NCBI GenBank assembly: GCA_043228905.1
Contig: JBHGNT010000018.1
Location: 15,996,001-16,060,000 of the forward strand
DNA: 64,000 nt
From: Azolla caroliniana
Lineage: Eukaryota; Polypodiophyta
Direction: 5' to 3'
The position numbers and the translations under genes are program-made. Below the pieces are notes generated by a model. It saw nothing but the letters and a program-made list of their open reading frames with translations. It did no database searches and was not told where the DNA came from. This document shows positions 30,060 through 40,468 of the stretch, one piece after another. Each line of letters starts with the position of its first letter. Within the stretch, counting starts at the first letter, position 1.

Positions 30060-30490
30060 TTGAGCATTTATGTCTCTTTCCTAGATTGCCTAGCTCATTT
30101 GTTCATCTATTTTGTTCTACATAAGGTGTAAGGAAACATTAATTGATGATGAAGCCCTTTCTTGATAGATACCTAGAGAAGGCATTGGAGGCATATTCAC
30201 CTCTTCTTCATCCATCGATATGATCGAGTAAGCCCATGTATTCCGTATTTCGTGTAACATTATCAACGAAAGTGATGAAGTATCCCGTGCCTCTTAGACA
30301 TATCTCAAGCATTGAAATGGTAGATGTTAGTGTGGATCAACTCTAGGGGTTGATGTGCCATCTCATAATGGGTCAATGTGTGGATTCTCGGTCATCTTCC
30401 CATAGAAGTAATGTTTGTTGCCAATATATGTTGAAAAGTTTGTAGGTAGCCAAGATATGTCAACTGTTTCAATTCGCTTTGCAACATATC
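30060..30490 (-). pseudogene. fossil copia integrase
   Basis: In shifting minus-strand frames the sequence reads HQPLELIHTNIY near 30330, RGTGYFITFVDNVTRNTEYM near 30280, and FLTPYVEQNR near 30100. These correspond to the copia integrase segments PLELVHTDI, YFVTFIDDxSR and TTPYTPQQNG. The catalytic residues are mostly lost. It is not part of copia E, which has its own integrase at 32047-32932. Confidence 0.5.
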
Positions 30491-30919
30491 ACATAGATGT
30501 TGTCATGCCGCCTTTGGTGCATAGTATGGAAACATGGATTCTCACCTATCAAATGCTACTCTACAATATATGTATATGAAAATATGTATGAGGGGGTTTT
30601 GAACCTCCAAACTTTACTATAACAACATACATGTCTACTACAAGGGTAGTATTAGTAAAATACTAACCAATAAGATGTTATTACAATATTAAAGCACACA
30701 GATTCTCAACCATGATTTTTGCAACACAATTATTAAGCCCGTGGTTTAGAAAGACCATGGTTTTGCATGTGAATAGTTGATGGTTTTCCATATAGAGAAA
30801 CTATGAACCTACATTCCATTGATGGAGGGACGAGGCACTATATAAACATGTCATTTAAATGTGATTGAATGTTAGATTTTAGGATAAAACATAACTGAAC
30901 ATTAAAAATTATTATATAA
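30491..30919. other. unassigned AT-rich stretch
   Basis: I see no recognisable gene or LTR here. It separates the copia integrase fossil from the truncated end of copia E. No copy of the copia E LTR is present at this side. Confidence 0.5.
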
Positions 30920-31720
30920 TCACAATTCTTGTCTAATCTTTTTATCTTTTTTCTCTTTGATCATAGTTCTTATCCAGTGGTACACCAATAGGTTTGCAAC
31001 CAAGCATTCATACTTCTTCAGCACAATTGTTACATACTGTTTTTGCAACATATATATACCACTTTCATATCTGATTATCTCAATACCAAGAAAGTATTTC
31101 AGCTCCCCCAGATCCTTCATATGAAATTGCATTTCCAGATTTTTCTTTAGCTTGCTTATTTCATCCATAGAATCACCTCCAATGATTAAATCAACGACAT
31201 AAATCAAAATCACAACAATGCAGTCATTCACAATCTTTACATACAATGATGGACCAACATTTGACATTTTGAAAGCAATTTTTTTCAGAGATTCTGAAAG
31301 TTCCTTGTGCCATGCTCTCGATGCTTGTTTCAGTCCATAGAGAGCCTTTTTTAGCTTACAAACATATTCTGGATACTTCTTATCTTCAAAACCTGTTGGT
31401 TGACACATGTATACTTCCTCCTCTAAGTTACCATGTAAAAAAGCATTTTTTACATCCATATGGTGTAGAACCCATCTTTTGGCTACACTTACAACAAGTA
31501 GTGTCTTCAAGGTTGCCATTTTTGCAACTGGTGCAAATGTCTCATCATAATCAATTTCTTGCATTTGGGCATATCCCTTTGCAACAAGTCTTGCTTTATG
31601 TCTAATTACATTCCCATTGGAATCATGCTTTGTTTTGTAGACCCATTTGCAACCTAGCACATTTTTTCCTTTTGGCAATTTTACCAAATCCCATGTTTTG
31701 TTTTCAGCCAATGCATCCAT
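30920..31720 (-). pseudogene. copia E reverse transcriptase (truncated)
   Basis: This 266-codon open frame starts MDALAENKTWDLVKLPKGKN and has YKARLVAKG-type and [19 protein letters not shown] segments. [20 protein letters not shown] carries the first catalytic [16 protein letters not shown] follows. The active site reads Y-V-V-D near 31191-31201 instead of YVDD, so one catalytic aspartate is lost. MKDLGELKYFLGIEI is intact. The similarity ends near 30960, before the tether and RNase H. Confidence 0.87.
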
Positions 31721-32932
31721 TCTTCTTGCATTGCATTCACCCGTTTCTTCTCAGCTTTTGCTTCATGAAAACTATATGGATCAAGGGTTTGTACCACTTT
31801 AGACATATAGCATAATGCATAGCTATGTATGTATCATAACCAAATCTTTCAACAATTTTTCTCTCTCTTTTTGATATTCTTAGTTTCTAATTTGCATCTT
31901 TCATTGCTCTTTCAACATTAGGGATTTTCATGGCTTGTGTACCCAGCTCATCATCCAATGATACATTTGAATCTACATCTTCCATGTTTCTAGATCCTTC
32001 ATCAAACATTTCATATTCTGGCATATTTTGTTTTCCCTTTTTATCATCATATTTTTTCTCTTACATTTTTTCCACTCCAAGAATTAGATCCAGATTTACT
32101 ACCTGAGTTTTCAGATGGTCCAATACATGCTATCACTGTTGGACTTAGTTGTCCAGCCTTATTTCCATTTCCATGGCAATCACTTTCATTTTTAGATTTG
32201 TTTCTATCTTCATTTTCATTGTCTTCATTAGTTTCTGCATTCTGTTTTGGGTTGTACCAACTGCCCAACTCATCAAATATCACATCATGGCTTACTACAA
32301 ATTTTTTGGTCAAAGGGTTATAACATCTATACCCATTTTGGTCCTCTGAATATCCCACAAAAACACATTTTTCAGCTTTTGCATCAAGCTTACTCCTAAC
32401 TTCAGCAGGTACATGAACATAAGCAATGCATCCAAACACTTTTAAGTTTCCTAAACTAGGTTTCCTACCATAGGAACATTCTTTAGGAATTCCTACATGT
32501 ACTCCATATGTTAAGCATCTATTTAGAATATAGTTTGTTGTATTTACAACCTCAGCCCAGTAAGACAATGGCATTTTTTTTTTAGTCATCAAAGCTCTTG
32601 CTATGTTTACCAAAGTTCTGTTTTTCCTCTCAACCACTCCATTTTGCTGTGAATTGTCTCCTTGTTCCTTGATTACATAGAAAATCAGAAAATTCATTTG
32701 AGAAGTATTCTCCTCCTCCATCAGACCTTAAGCATTTTATTCTAGTCCCGACTTTCTTTTCTGCCATGCATTGGAACTTACGAAAGGAATCAAATGCTTC
32801 ACTCTTCTCTTTCATGAAGTAAACACATGTTTTCCTTGAGCAATCATCAATGAATGTTACATAAAACTTGTAGCCACCAATTGAAACATTTATTGTAGGT
32901 CCCCATACATATGTATGTACCAAATCCAACAA
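31721..32932 (-). pseudogene. copia E integrase and linker
   Basis: The core starts at 32932 with LVHTYVWGP, where the expected catalytic D of HTDVWGP is replaced. YVTFIDDCSRKTCVYF and CLRSDGGGEYFSNEF (second D) follow. A small deletion with a frame change near 32650 joins RRQFTAK to SQQNGVVERKNRT, so the E-containing motif is kept in another frame. The C-terminal part has KPSLGNLKVFGCIAYVHVP and KCVFVGYSEDQNGYRCYNPL. The linker (31721-32150) is acidic with several breaks. Confidence 0.85.
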
Positions 32933-32996
32933 GGTTTTGCTTATATGTCCTTCATGAGGGAGAGACAGCCTATTTTGCTTTCCATATTAACATGCT

Positions 32997-34373
32997 TCAC
33001 ATATTTTGCTTTTTAGGCATATCCACATCTAAAACAAACATTCTTCCGTGGCGTTTTCCTTTTGCAATAAGCTTTCCATGTTTCTCTATAAAGTACCCAC
33101 TTTGTTTAAACTTTACTTGCATTCCTTGCTCTACTATTTGTCCAATAGAAATCAGATTTTTTGCAAGGTTTGGAACATGCATAACATTCAACATATACTT
33201 TGTTTTTCCCTTTTCTTCCCACAATGGAATATCTCCAACATGCTCGATTGTATGAGGAGTGTTATCACCTATCTGTACATAACCAGGGATCTCTGGTTCT
33301 CTTAGACTTTCAAACCAATTTGCATGTCCAGTCATATGATTAGATGCCCCAGAATCTACATACCACATATAATCTTCGTTACATCTCTGTGAACTTTCAA
33401 ACATTGTTGTTGTCTTGTGTTGCATCACAAAAGCACCCTCTTTGACACCGTTTTCACTAGTTGAAGCATAGTTATTTTTTTGTCTCTTCCCTCTTTTTTC
33501 ATCATTTTGCTTTTTATAACATTTAGCCTGTGTATGACCTAGTTTTCCACAATACCAACAACCATCATCACTCAAAAAAGTTTGCTTACCCCTGCCTCGA
33601 TTGCTCCCCCTACCTCTGATGTTATTTCTTCCACTTATTGCTTGTTGTCCTCTTCCTTGATAATTATTCTTGGTTCTGGTTGAACCATGTCTACCATGGC
33701 TTCTTCCTCGACCTCTTCCAACATTATTGTAGAGAGCTTGCCCCTTAGTTTCATAGTTCCCTTTGTTTATATCTTCAATCTTATTTCTTTCTTCCACCAC
33801 AAGCATTGAAACCAGATCTGCAAAACTTGGGATACTATCCCTTGTGAGGATGGATGTTTTGAAGCTTTTATATTGAGGTCCTAGGCCTCTTAAGCATACA
33901 TCTACTTTATCATCATCTTCTACCTTCACATTAATAGAAGCAAGTGATTCACATATGGTCTTTATTTTCAGAGTATACTCATTGATTGACATTTTACCTT
34001 TTTCCAAGGTATTTAGTTTAGTCTTCAATTGAAGTTTTCTTGCATACGTGTTTATTGCAAACAATTTCACCAAACTGTCCCAAGCTTATTTTGGAAGCAG
34101 AGCATCTTGTATATGTCCAAGCATCAAATCTAAGATGATAATTGACAACCAATGCAATACTTTTCTTGCCCCTTGATTCCAATCCTTAAATGCTTTGATC
34201 TGTGCAGTAGTTGCATTTTCTTCAGGGATCTCTAGAGCCTCTTCTAGGTCTCCTTCAATGTAATCCCAATATCCTTTTCCCATCAGGAAATTTGTCATTC
34301 TGAATTTCCACGTAGGGAAATTGTTTTTATCCAGTTTTTTTGTGACTATTTGGCATCCATTTTCAGCAACCAT
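32997..34373 (-). pseudogene. copia E Gag and protease
   Basis: Gag starts at the ATG near 34371-34373 (MVAENGCQIVTKKLDKNNFP). A stop at about 34084 (LPK then stop, where the A family has a coding codon) splits it. The second part, 358 codons to 32997, has YARKLQLKTKLNTLEKGKMS, an arginine/glycine-rich stretch (RGRGRSHGRHG), a CX2CX4HX4C knuckle (C-WY-C-GKLG-H-TQAK-C) and the protease motif WYVDSGASNHM. The pre-integrase region beyond 32997 is broken. The protease active site looks intact. Confidence 0.86.
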
Positions 34374-34494
34374 CTCTCTTCCAATTCAGGACTTTTGCTG
34401 TGATTAGCTTCAACAAGCAACTCTCTGATTCAGATCAACAACCAACGAAATCTTCTCAAATGTGTACAATCTATTCTTCTTTACGAGCAACTAT

Positions 34495-34506
34495 GCTTTG
34501 ATACCA
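34495..34506 (-). other. primer-binding site of copia E
   Basis: TGGTATCAAAGC on the minus strand directly follows the 5' LTR end (TTTGTAACA). Confidence 0.85.
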
Positions 34507-34742
34507 TGTTACAAAGGCGTTATGGTTCTTCTTAGTGCACAACGAATCGTGATGTGCAGGATCATTTAGGTTTCAAAGGAAGCGAGAAAGGGGGGAAGAG
34601 GAGACTCACCTCTGTAGCAACCCAAAAATGTTCTGTTTCATTTCATTGAGAGAAAACGTCTCTCTCTGTCTTCTTACTTCTCTTCTTACTTCACTCTCCT
34701 TCTCACTCTTATTTTTTTACATAAGTGTATATGTGACTGACA
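34507..34742 (-). repeat. 5' LTR of copia E
   Basis: This short LTR of 236 bp starts TGTCAGTCACATATACAC and ends GCCTTTGTAACA on the minus strand, with TG and CA at its ends. The right end is placed where gypsy G-II coding sequence resumes. No second copy is found on the left side of the element. Confidence 0.75.
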
Positions 34743-34744
34743 TA

Positions 34745-35406
34745 TTAAACTCTAGGAAGACTTGCATGAATGCGGTGATGTAGTCGTTGGAATGTGGCCG
34801 GTGCCATTTTTAACCCGAACATCATTACGACTGCCACGAAAACACCCCATTCTGTTATGAATGTTGTTTTATCTTGATCGTTAGGGTGCATATGAATCTG
34901 ATTGTAACCATTGAACCCATCTAAGAAACTATGTCGCTCGTGGCCCACTATGGCATCGAGCACACCATTCGTAAACGTGAGAGGAAATGTGTCGGTGATG
35001 GTCGCCGCGTTCAACTTCCTATAATTGACACAAACCCTTATTTTTCCAGTTTTCTTTGGAACAAACACAATGGGGCTCAACCACGTGGCACGTTTGACTG
35101 GTCGAATGAACCCCACCAGAGGAGCTTGTAGATTTCCTCTTTCACTTTTGCCGCATAATTGGGATTCATTCTGCAATGGTGTTGTTGTACGGGTCATGTG
35201 TCATGCTTCAAATGGATCTGGTGCTAGTAATATCGCGGGTCTAACCCTTTCATGTTGTTGTACGACCACGCAAAGACATCCTTATATTCTATGAGCAGAC
35301 CAACCAATGCCGAGCATTCATCGGGAGCCAGCTCCTTTGTGATTCTTAGTGTTCTTGGATATGTGGTGCTACCAACATCAATCTCTTCTAGTGTTGACGC
35401 CTTCAC
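34745..35406 (-). pseudogene. gypsy G-II reverse transcriptase start
   Basis: The segment at 35224-35406 reads LLIEYKDVFAWSYNNMKGLDP, which leads into reverse transcriptase. After a break the 34745-35197 frame has KRATWLSPIVFVPKKTGKIR and VCVNYRKLNAATITDTFPL, then HSFLDGFNGYNQIHMHPND with the first catalytic D and VMMFGLKMAPATFQR. The YXDD active site would follow but is cut off by copia E just after the MQVFL-like segment. Confidence 0.84.
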
Positions 35407-35947
35407 TCGTTGAGATATGGCTAGTTCCCGTTCGAGCGCTTTGCGTGCATGGCGTAATTGTCCGATTGATTTCGGATCGGGTGCTCGGTCTATATCTCAT
35501 TCTTCGCCCGCTGGTTCGAAAACATAAGGGCTAACGGCTATTACGATGTCGATATCGAACAACGAAACAATCCTCGAGTGATCCTTCAGGAAATGGTCCA
35601 CCTCCTCATCAACTAGTCCATCGAGCATGTGAACACCTTCTCTACCTTGGTTTTCCCGCACTAGAATGATATCATCTTGCGTTGCCGGTGTTTCTTAATG
35701 TTGATCGTGCATAACCAGTGACGGTCAAGCACCATCGGGTAGGCGCTAGGAGCATCCAGTCGTAACACCACCACCGAAATCATGAATGTGTGGCCTCCGA
35801 GGATGAAGTCAAGGTGTTGGATTAAACCCAAAGGCTTGTCGGATCGTGTATCCGCCATACGGAGCCAAAATGGGCATGGTTCCCATTGGGTAATGCCAAG
35901 AACTCAACAAGTAGCCTCGTTGTTGACATTGACCCCCGATCCACCAT
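35407..35947 (-). pseudogene. gypsy G-II protease region
   Basis: In broken frames the minus strand reads GSGVNVNNEAT near 35930 (the region after the active-site aspartate), WEPCPFWLRMADTRSDKPLG and HTFMISVVVLRLDAPSAYP (35661-35858), then a variant of the LLGRPW motif. The order matches the protease of G-II copy 3. The active-site D itself lies beyond the A2 insertion at 35948. Confidence 0.75.
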
Positions 35948-36367
35948 TGTTGAGAGACAAGCTCAACATTGGGTGCATAAACGGGTGCGTAACCCAATGC
36001 GTAGACTGGGTGCATAAAACCGTACACACAATATGGCTGTAGCGGTGTGTAAACCGAGAGGCCGTTAGAATGTTATTCCTCGTAAGGAATAATTTTGGGA
36101 GTAAGTGTAGGATGCTCATTTATGAGCGGTCAAGTACTGTAAACTTGTACTTGTGCCAACCCAATAGTCAGGGCTTGTATAAAAGGTGCTCACTGAGCAC
36201 GAAGTATGTACAGAGTGTTATCTTTTCTCGTACAGAATTGTCTTTCTACTCTCTCTCTGTATCTCCCTCTCCTTCTCTTTCATTTCTGTGTTTTACCGAA
36301 CTGTCGTATGTCCGAAGTGTGTACTCTATGTCTTTCGCATACGCTTCCGCACACGTATTCTTTTACA
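35948..36367 (+). repeat. 5' LTR of copia A2
   Basis: This 420-bp LTR begins TGTTGAGAGACAAGCTC and ends GTATTCTTTTACA. GTATAAAAGG near 36177 is the TATA box. It matches the A1 and A3 LTRs. The five bases before it, ACCAT, should be its target duplication, but the right end of A2 is lost. Confidence 0.9.
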
Positions 36368-36470
36368 TGGTATCAGAGCGCGAGGGTTGAGACTCCTCTG
36401 CAGCCAACAGAAAAGCTTGTGATAAAGACAAAGTTAAGTTATTGTTTTCGGAAAGGATAAGACAACAATA

Positions 36471-36679
36471 TGGAGAGAGGAATGGGAAGCTCGCTACCGA
36501 CTGAGAAGCTCGACCGGAGCAACTATGCATCTTGGTCGTACAAGATGCACTAGTTCTTGCTTGGTCATGGTTACTGGAGTTATGATGAAGGAGCTCATTA
36601 TACAGCACCCGAATCGACACAAGGAGATTTTTCGGCTTGGGAACAAGCGGCAAGTAGAGTTCTTTACTACTTGGCGTTG
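36471..36679 (+). pseudogene. copia A2 Gag N-terminus
   Basis: It starts MERGMGSSLPTEKLDRSNYA at 36471 and runs through ASWSYKMH, a stop (TAG for CAG), and FLLGHGYWSYDEGAH to ASRVLYYLA, where the gypsy insertion begins. In A1 and A3 the next residues are CVSDQLLS, which in A2 are found at 42902 on the other side. Confidence 0.85.
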
Positions 36680-37818
36680 TCGTGAAGATCTGTCACTACG
36701 CGCGAATCGTGAAGCAGAACCACTAGGGTTCTGGACCGGAAGGACTCAAAGTTTGCACTAGCTTTAGCGAGAAAGGAATTAAGATAGATTGAAAGAGAGA
36801 GAGAGAGAGATTGAGATAAAATAGAACACTTGACTTTAGATTGAGGGAGATTAAGATTGAATTCTTGACTTTAGATTTGAAGAACAAGATTGATACCTCA
36901 ATTGGATAACGAATTTCTTACTTTTAATTTCTTGATTAATACATCGCTCCCTTTGATCTTTTTCATCCACCCTTTTATAGATGCTCTCATGCATATGATG
37001 CATGTGAGGGTACAAGACATGCATACAATGCATGGAATGCATGTGATGCATGTTTGCCATTTGGCGCTCATGCATTACATGTGATGCATGATAACCATGT
37101 CACTCAATCAAGCTCTAATATGAGAATTTACATGTAAAAGTATAATGATAGGAAAACATTTCTAAGGAAATGGTATAGCCTAGTGGTAAGTTTATTGCCT
37201 CCTATCTTAAGGGTGCTAGGTTCAAGCCTTGTTGGCATCCCTTTTTATACAAACTTTTGCTAGGTTTTTTAGTCTAGATATTTTGTTCGTTTCACACCGA
37301 AATCGTCATGAACAACCTATCCGATCGATCCGTCTATCCGGTCCACTTTCGACCCGGTGATTTGGTCTATCCGTTTTGGTTCCGTCGTCGTCCGGTGCCG
37401 ATCTGGTTCTGGTTCTGGCTCCGTCCAAAACACTATTTTGAATAACTTGGCTGCATCCTTTCATCCAAGTTAGACAACCCAACCTTTTTGTGCTCCTAGC
37501 ACTTAGATGAAATATAAAGAGATATGGGTCTACTTATATACTCTTACATCCCGATGTTATCCTATCTATGTGGAATATCTCACAATTTTGTTTTTTCTCT
37601 TCTTCTTCTCAAAATTTACATTCACATAACTTGACACTAATTTGTCCATTTCACATGTAGTAAAATGTATTCGGAAGCTCTTGAAGACATCAATCTTTTC
37701 GAACCAAGATATAAAATAATATCTTTATTATTATTGTTCCATATTGTATGTGAAGAACCACACTCGATTTTGTACATTCCATGCAATTTTAACACTATGA
37801 GCGAAAATCTTTACGACA
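36680..37818 (-). repeat. 3' LTR of gypsy G-I copy 2
   Basis: This 1139-bp LTR begins, on the minus strand, TGTCGTAAAGATTTTCGC and ends ATCTTCACGACA. It matches 41797-42896 over nearly its whole length. It holds a TATAAAAGGGTGG box (near 36972), an ATGCAT-rich 100-bp stretch at about 37003-37105 that the 5' LTR lacks, and a tRNA-like segment at 37174-37236. Confidence 0.87.
37174..37236 (+). repeat. tRNA-like (SINE-type) segment inside the 3' LTR
   Basis: TATAGCCTAGTGGTAAG resembles an A box and GCTAGGTTCAAGCCTTG a B box, about 40 bp apart. The order and spacing are those of plant tRNA-derived SINE heads. The 5' LTR has the same segment at 42153-42215. Confidence 0.5.
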
Positions 37819-37838
37819 TCCACCCTAAACCCTAAACC
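37819..37838 (-). other. polypurine tract region with two telomere-like units
   Basis: Next to the 3' LTR, the minus strand reads GGTTTAGGGTTTAGGGTGGA, a purine-rich stretch in the place of the polypurine tract. It includes two TTTAGGG units, the plant telomere repeat. Two units are too few to suggest a telomeric origin. Confidence 0.4.
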
Positions 37839-37989
37839 GCACGTCCTCCGGTACGTGCCAAGAAGAGAGAATGTGAGATTTCGGCTACGATGATCAATCA
37901 GATTCCTCCACCTCCTTGTGTACATAACTCAAGTTTGTAGGTTCCGTCCTACTATCTTCATCGTCGGGGTGATCGAGGTCAGGGTCCTC

Positions 37990-39612
37990 ATCTTATCTTT
38001 TCTTGAAAATCTTTAATCTTTTTCCCGCAATGGGTATGTCCAACCTTGATCCATCTAGCTTTGCAAGGTGGTATGTGGCATTGTTGTTGGCACTTATCAC
38101 TACATACGACCCGAACCATCTTCTTGCGAACTTTCTTGTTGTATTGTGTTGATTGTCAAGGTTGTTGTCGTAGACCAATACCCAATCTCCTTCTTCGATC
38201 TTCTTAGGACGCAGTCGATGCGTCTTGTCGAACCGAATTTTGTTCTTCACTTGGGCTGTCTCCATCATCATTCGTGCTTTTTCTAGATCTTCAGGTCTCC
38301 TTTCAAGTTGCCTTATTCGTGCCGCTAATAATTCTTCTCTGCTTATTTCGTCCTCCCATGGTATCGCTACCCATGAGGCGATCGTCCTCTCGATGGGCAT
38401 TATCGACTTTTGTCCATACATAAGCTCCGTTGGCATATACCCTGTCACTGAACTATGTGTAGTTCTGTCGGCCTACAAGGCATAGGGCAATAGTTGTGGC
38501 CAATTCCCGACTCGACCATTGCATACTCGTACGATGGCTTTGACGATTGGTCCATGCCCTCACTCGATCTTCCCATTCGCTTCTGGATTGTAGGCAGTCA
38601 TGAGGGAGAGCTTCACGCCTAGTCGATTGAAGAGCTCCGTTGCTTCGTGTGCATCCAACTCCCCTCGATCAACCACTATCTTTCCTACACATCCGTATCG
38701 GCAGACAACCTCTTCAAGTAGAAATTTGCAAACAGCTAACGTCCTCTTATTTGCCAAGGCCCGTCCTTCCACTTGATTTGTCAGGTCTTCTCTTGCCAGT
38801 ACTAAGTACTTCATTTGTCCCACTCCCATTGGCATCGAAACCAGATCCACCATCCATTTGAAGTGTATGGTGAGCGGGTATGTCAGTCGTAACTCATCAT
38901 GATGATGTATGTTCGAATGTACTTGGCAAGTTTCGCATGTGGACACGAAATGGAGTATATCTTTGTACATGCTTGGCCACCAATACTTTTCCTTCAACTT
39001 TTTGAACGTCGCCCATGTTCCTCTATGACCCGCCCAAGGACTCTCGTAGAAGTCGGTTATTAGCGTCACTTGCTCTTCTTTCTTCACCACCACCCGACGT
39101 GGCATTCCTGTCCTTTTTGGGTGTCGCCAGAGGAATCCTCCCTTGAGGAAGTATTGGTAAGATTTCTTCTGGATTCGTAGAGCCTCCTCTTTTGTCAACG
39201 AAGCATCCGCCAACATTGTTCTTAAGAATCTGCCGATCAGTAACCACTCTCCTTCGTACTCGTCCTCGTTGAAGGCGTGGAGGGTTAGCGTGTCCTTGTC
39301 TGCCGCCGATAGTTGAGCCATCTTGAAGAAGTCGAGGGTGACGTCTTCATCTTTTGAAACCATGTCACTTTCATTCTCAAATCTTGCCCTCGACAGCGTG
39401 TCTGCCATGGCGTTCTTCTTCCCTGCAATATGGCGGATCTCTGGGTTTAAAGACTTGATATAGGCAATCCACCTTAGCATAGCTAGATCTGGTGTTGCAC
39501 ATCCTGAGATCATCCCGAGGATTGGGAGACAATCTGTCTCAATTATTACTTCTAGATATGATAAAATGTGCATGCTCCAAGGAACCTTCGAACCTCCATT
39601 TGGTTTACACAT
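37990..39612 (-). pseudogene. gypsy G-I copy 2 RNase H end and integrase
   Basis: The frame starts near 39560 with the RNase H piece VIIETDCLPIL and NAMADTLSRARF. The integrase zinc region follows (ESPWAGHRGTWATFKKLKEK with CETCQVH, near 38930-39050). Core landmarks are FKWMVDLVSMPMG (first D), KIVVDRGELDAHEATELF (second D) and TAYNPEANGKIE (E). A break at 38450-38560 separates the C-terminal domain (37993-38448), which has EGDWVLVYDNNLD and FARRWFGSYVV. The catalytic triad seems present. Confidence 0.87.
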
Positions 39613-40048
39613 TCTTCTTTCATATCCTGGATTGCGTTCACCTTGTATGGCAAAGGCTTCCAGCCATATGCTCTACACAAGTGACCTACCACCAAGATCT
39701 CTGGTTGCCCGAATGCGGAATTTTCTCCCGAAAATGTCAAATTCGCATCTTCGAGCCTTTGTAGATAGCTCAAGTCCACGACATTCTTGGTTTCGCCGAT
39801 GGTGTCGTTAAATGAGGCTTCTTCCATAATATGAGTCACGAACTCTTCCTTTTCTATTATATTTTCTTCTTTCAACATCTTCTCGAAGTCTTGTATACGA
39901 CGCTTGTCCTTCTCGTCGGGTAGTACTAGTTTACATGCGCCACTAAGTGTGACACATGTTGCTTCTCCTCGCAATCCACGCGCTCTACTCCATTGTGGGG
40001 ACTTGTGATCGCTCAGACTATTTGTGCCCCATGCTTCAATAGTCCGCT
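39552..40048 (-). pseudogene. gypsy G-I copy 2 pol region with reverse-transcriptase deletion
   Basis: Between protease and RNase H, copy 1 has about 1.2 kb of reverse transcriptase. Here only the end is left (LTFSGENSAFGQPEILVVGH, VRRFLGACTFYHI), preceded by a charged segment without recognised motifs (DEKDKRRIQDFEKMLKEENI). The FLDDIP active site is absent. At 39552 the frame jumps from TFYHI directly to VIIETDC; about 370 bp present in copy 1 (650-1020) are missing and the phase changes. Confidence 0.8.
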
Positions 40049-40468
40049 CTAAAAATCCGAAGCATCTTCTCCAAGACAATCCCGATTCCTTTCATGGTTG
40101 GCACGTACAGTCAAGAATTGTACGTCCTTCTTCCCATCAAGACTCCTTACTCGAGCAAATGCCGCACCATTGTCGAACACTTTGGTTTCCATCCGTGATG
40201 ATGTTATGTACGGTTGCCCAAGAATGATGGGATGGGACACCAAGTCTTGAACAAAAAAATGTTGATCTATCTCGACATCGCCAATTGTGATAGGGATGTT
40301 AGGACATGCCCCATACAAGTCTTCGGTAGCTTTCGTAGCAGAACGGATCTTCCACCCATGATTTGTATTTATGGGCCATCTTCCCTTCCTGTAGACCTCA
40401 GTCGACATAAGGTTGATTTCGGACCCATGGTCTATTAACGCTACGACTGTCTCTTTTCTTTCCCCCAA
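40049..40468 (-). pseudogene. gypsy G-I copy 2 aspartic protease
   Basis: This 139-codon open frame encodes the protease that cuts the polyprotein. The active-site region reads VVALIDHGSEINLMS; the usual D-T-G or D-S-G is D-H-G here, which is probably inactivating. The flap region is followed by HPIILGQPYI, the ILGxP motif. Copy 1 lacks this domain. Confidence 0.82.

Larger units (their letters stand above)
30920..34742 (-). mobile_element. Ty1/copia element E, 3'-truncated
   Basis: This minus-strand copia element has a 5' LTR (34507-34742), primer-binding site, gag, protease, integrase and most of reverse transcriptase. It stops at about 30920; RNase H and the 3' LTR are missing. It is more AT-rich than families A, B and D and is a separate lineage. 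It lies against gypsy G-II copy 4, whose reverse transcriptase it interrupts at 34743. Confidence 0.88.
34743..35947 (-). mobile_element. Ty3/gypsy element G-II copy 4 (fragment)
   Basis: This minus-strand fragment runs from protease (35945) to reverse transcriptase (34745). Copia E cuts it on one side, at 34743, and copia A2 on the other, at 35948. Its sequence is closely related to G-II copy 3 (45591-49061) and distinct from G-I. No LTR of this copy is visible. Confidence 0.83.

Noticed and set aside
36851-37084. Histidine/methionine-rich frames (MHHMH type) that could suggest a metal-binding peptide
   Set aside because: They come from the ATGCAT-rich stretch of the 3' LTR of gypsy G-I copy 2 and are missing from the 5' LTR.
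37819-37838. Telomere or subtelomere signal (CCCTAAACCCTAAACC)
   Set aside because: There are only two units, and they lie at the polypurine-tract position of a gypsy element, so chance or an element feature is more likely.
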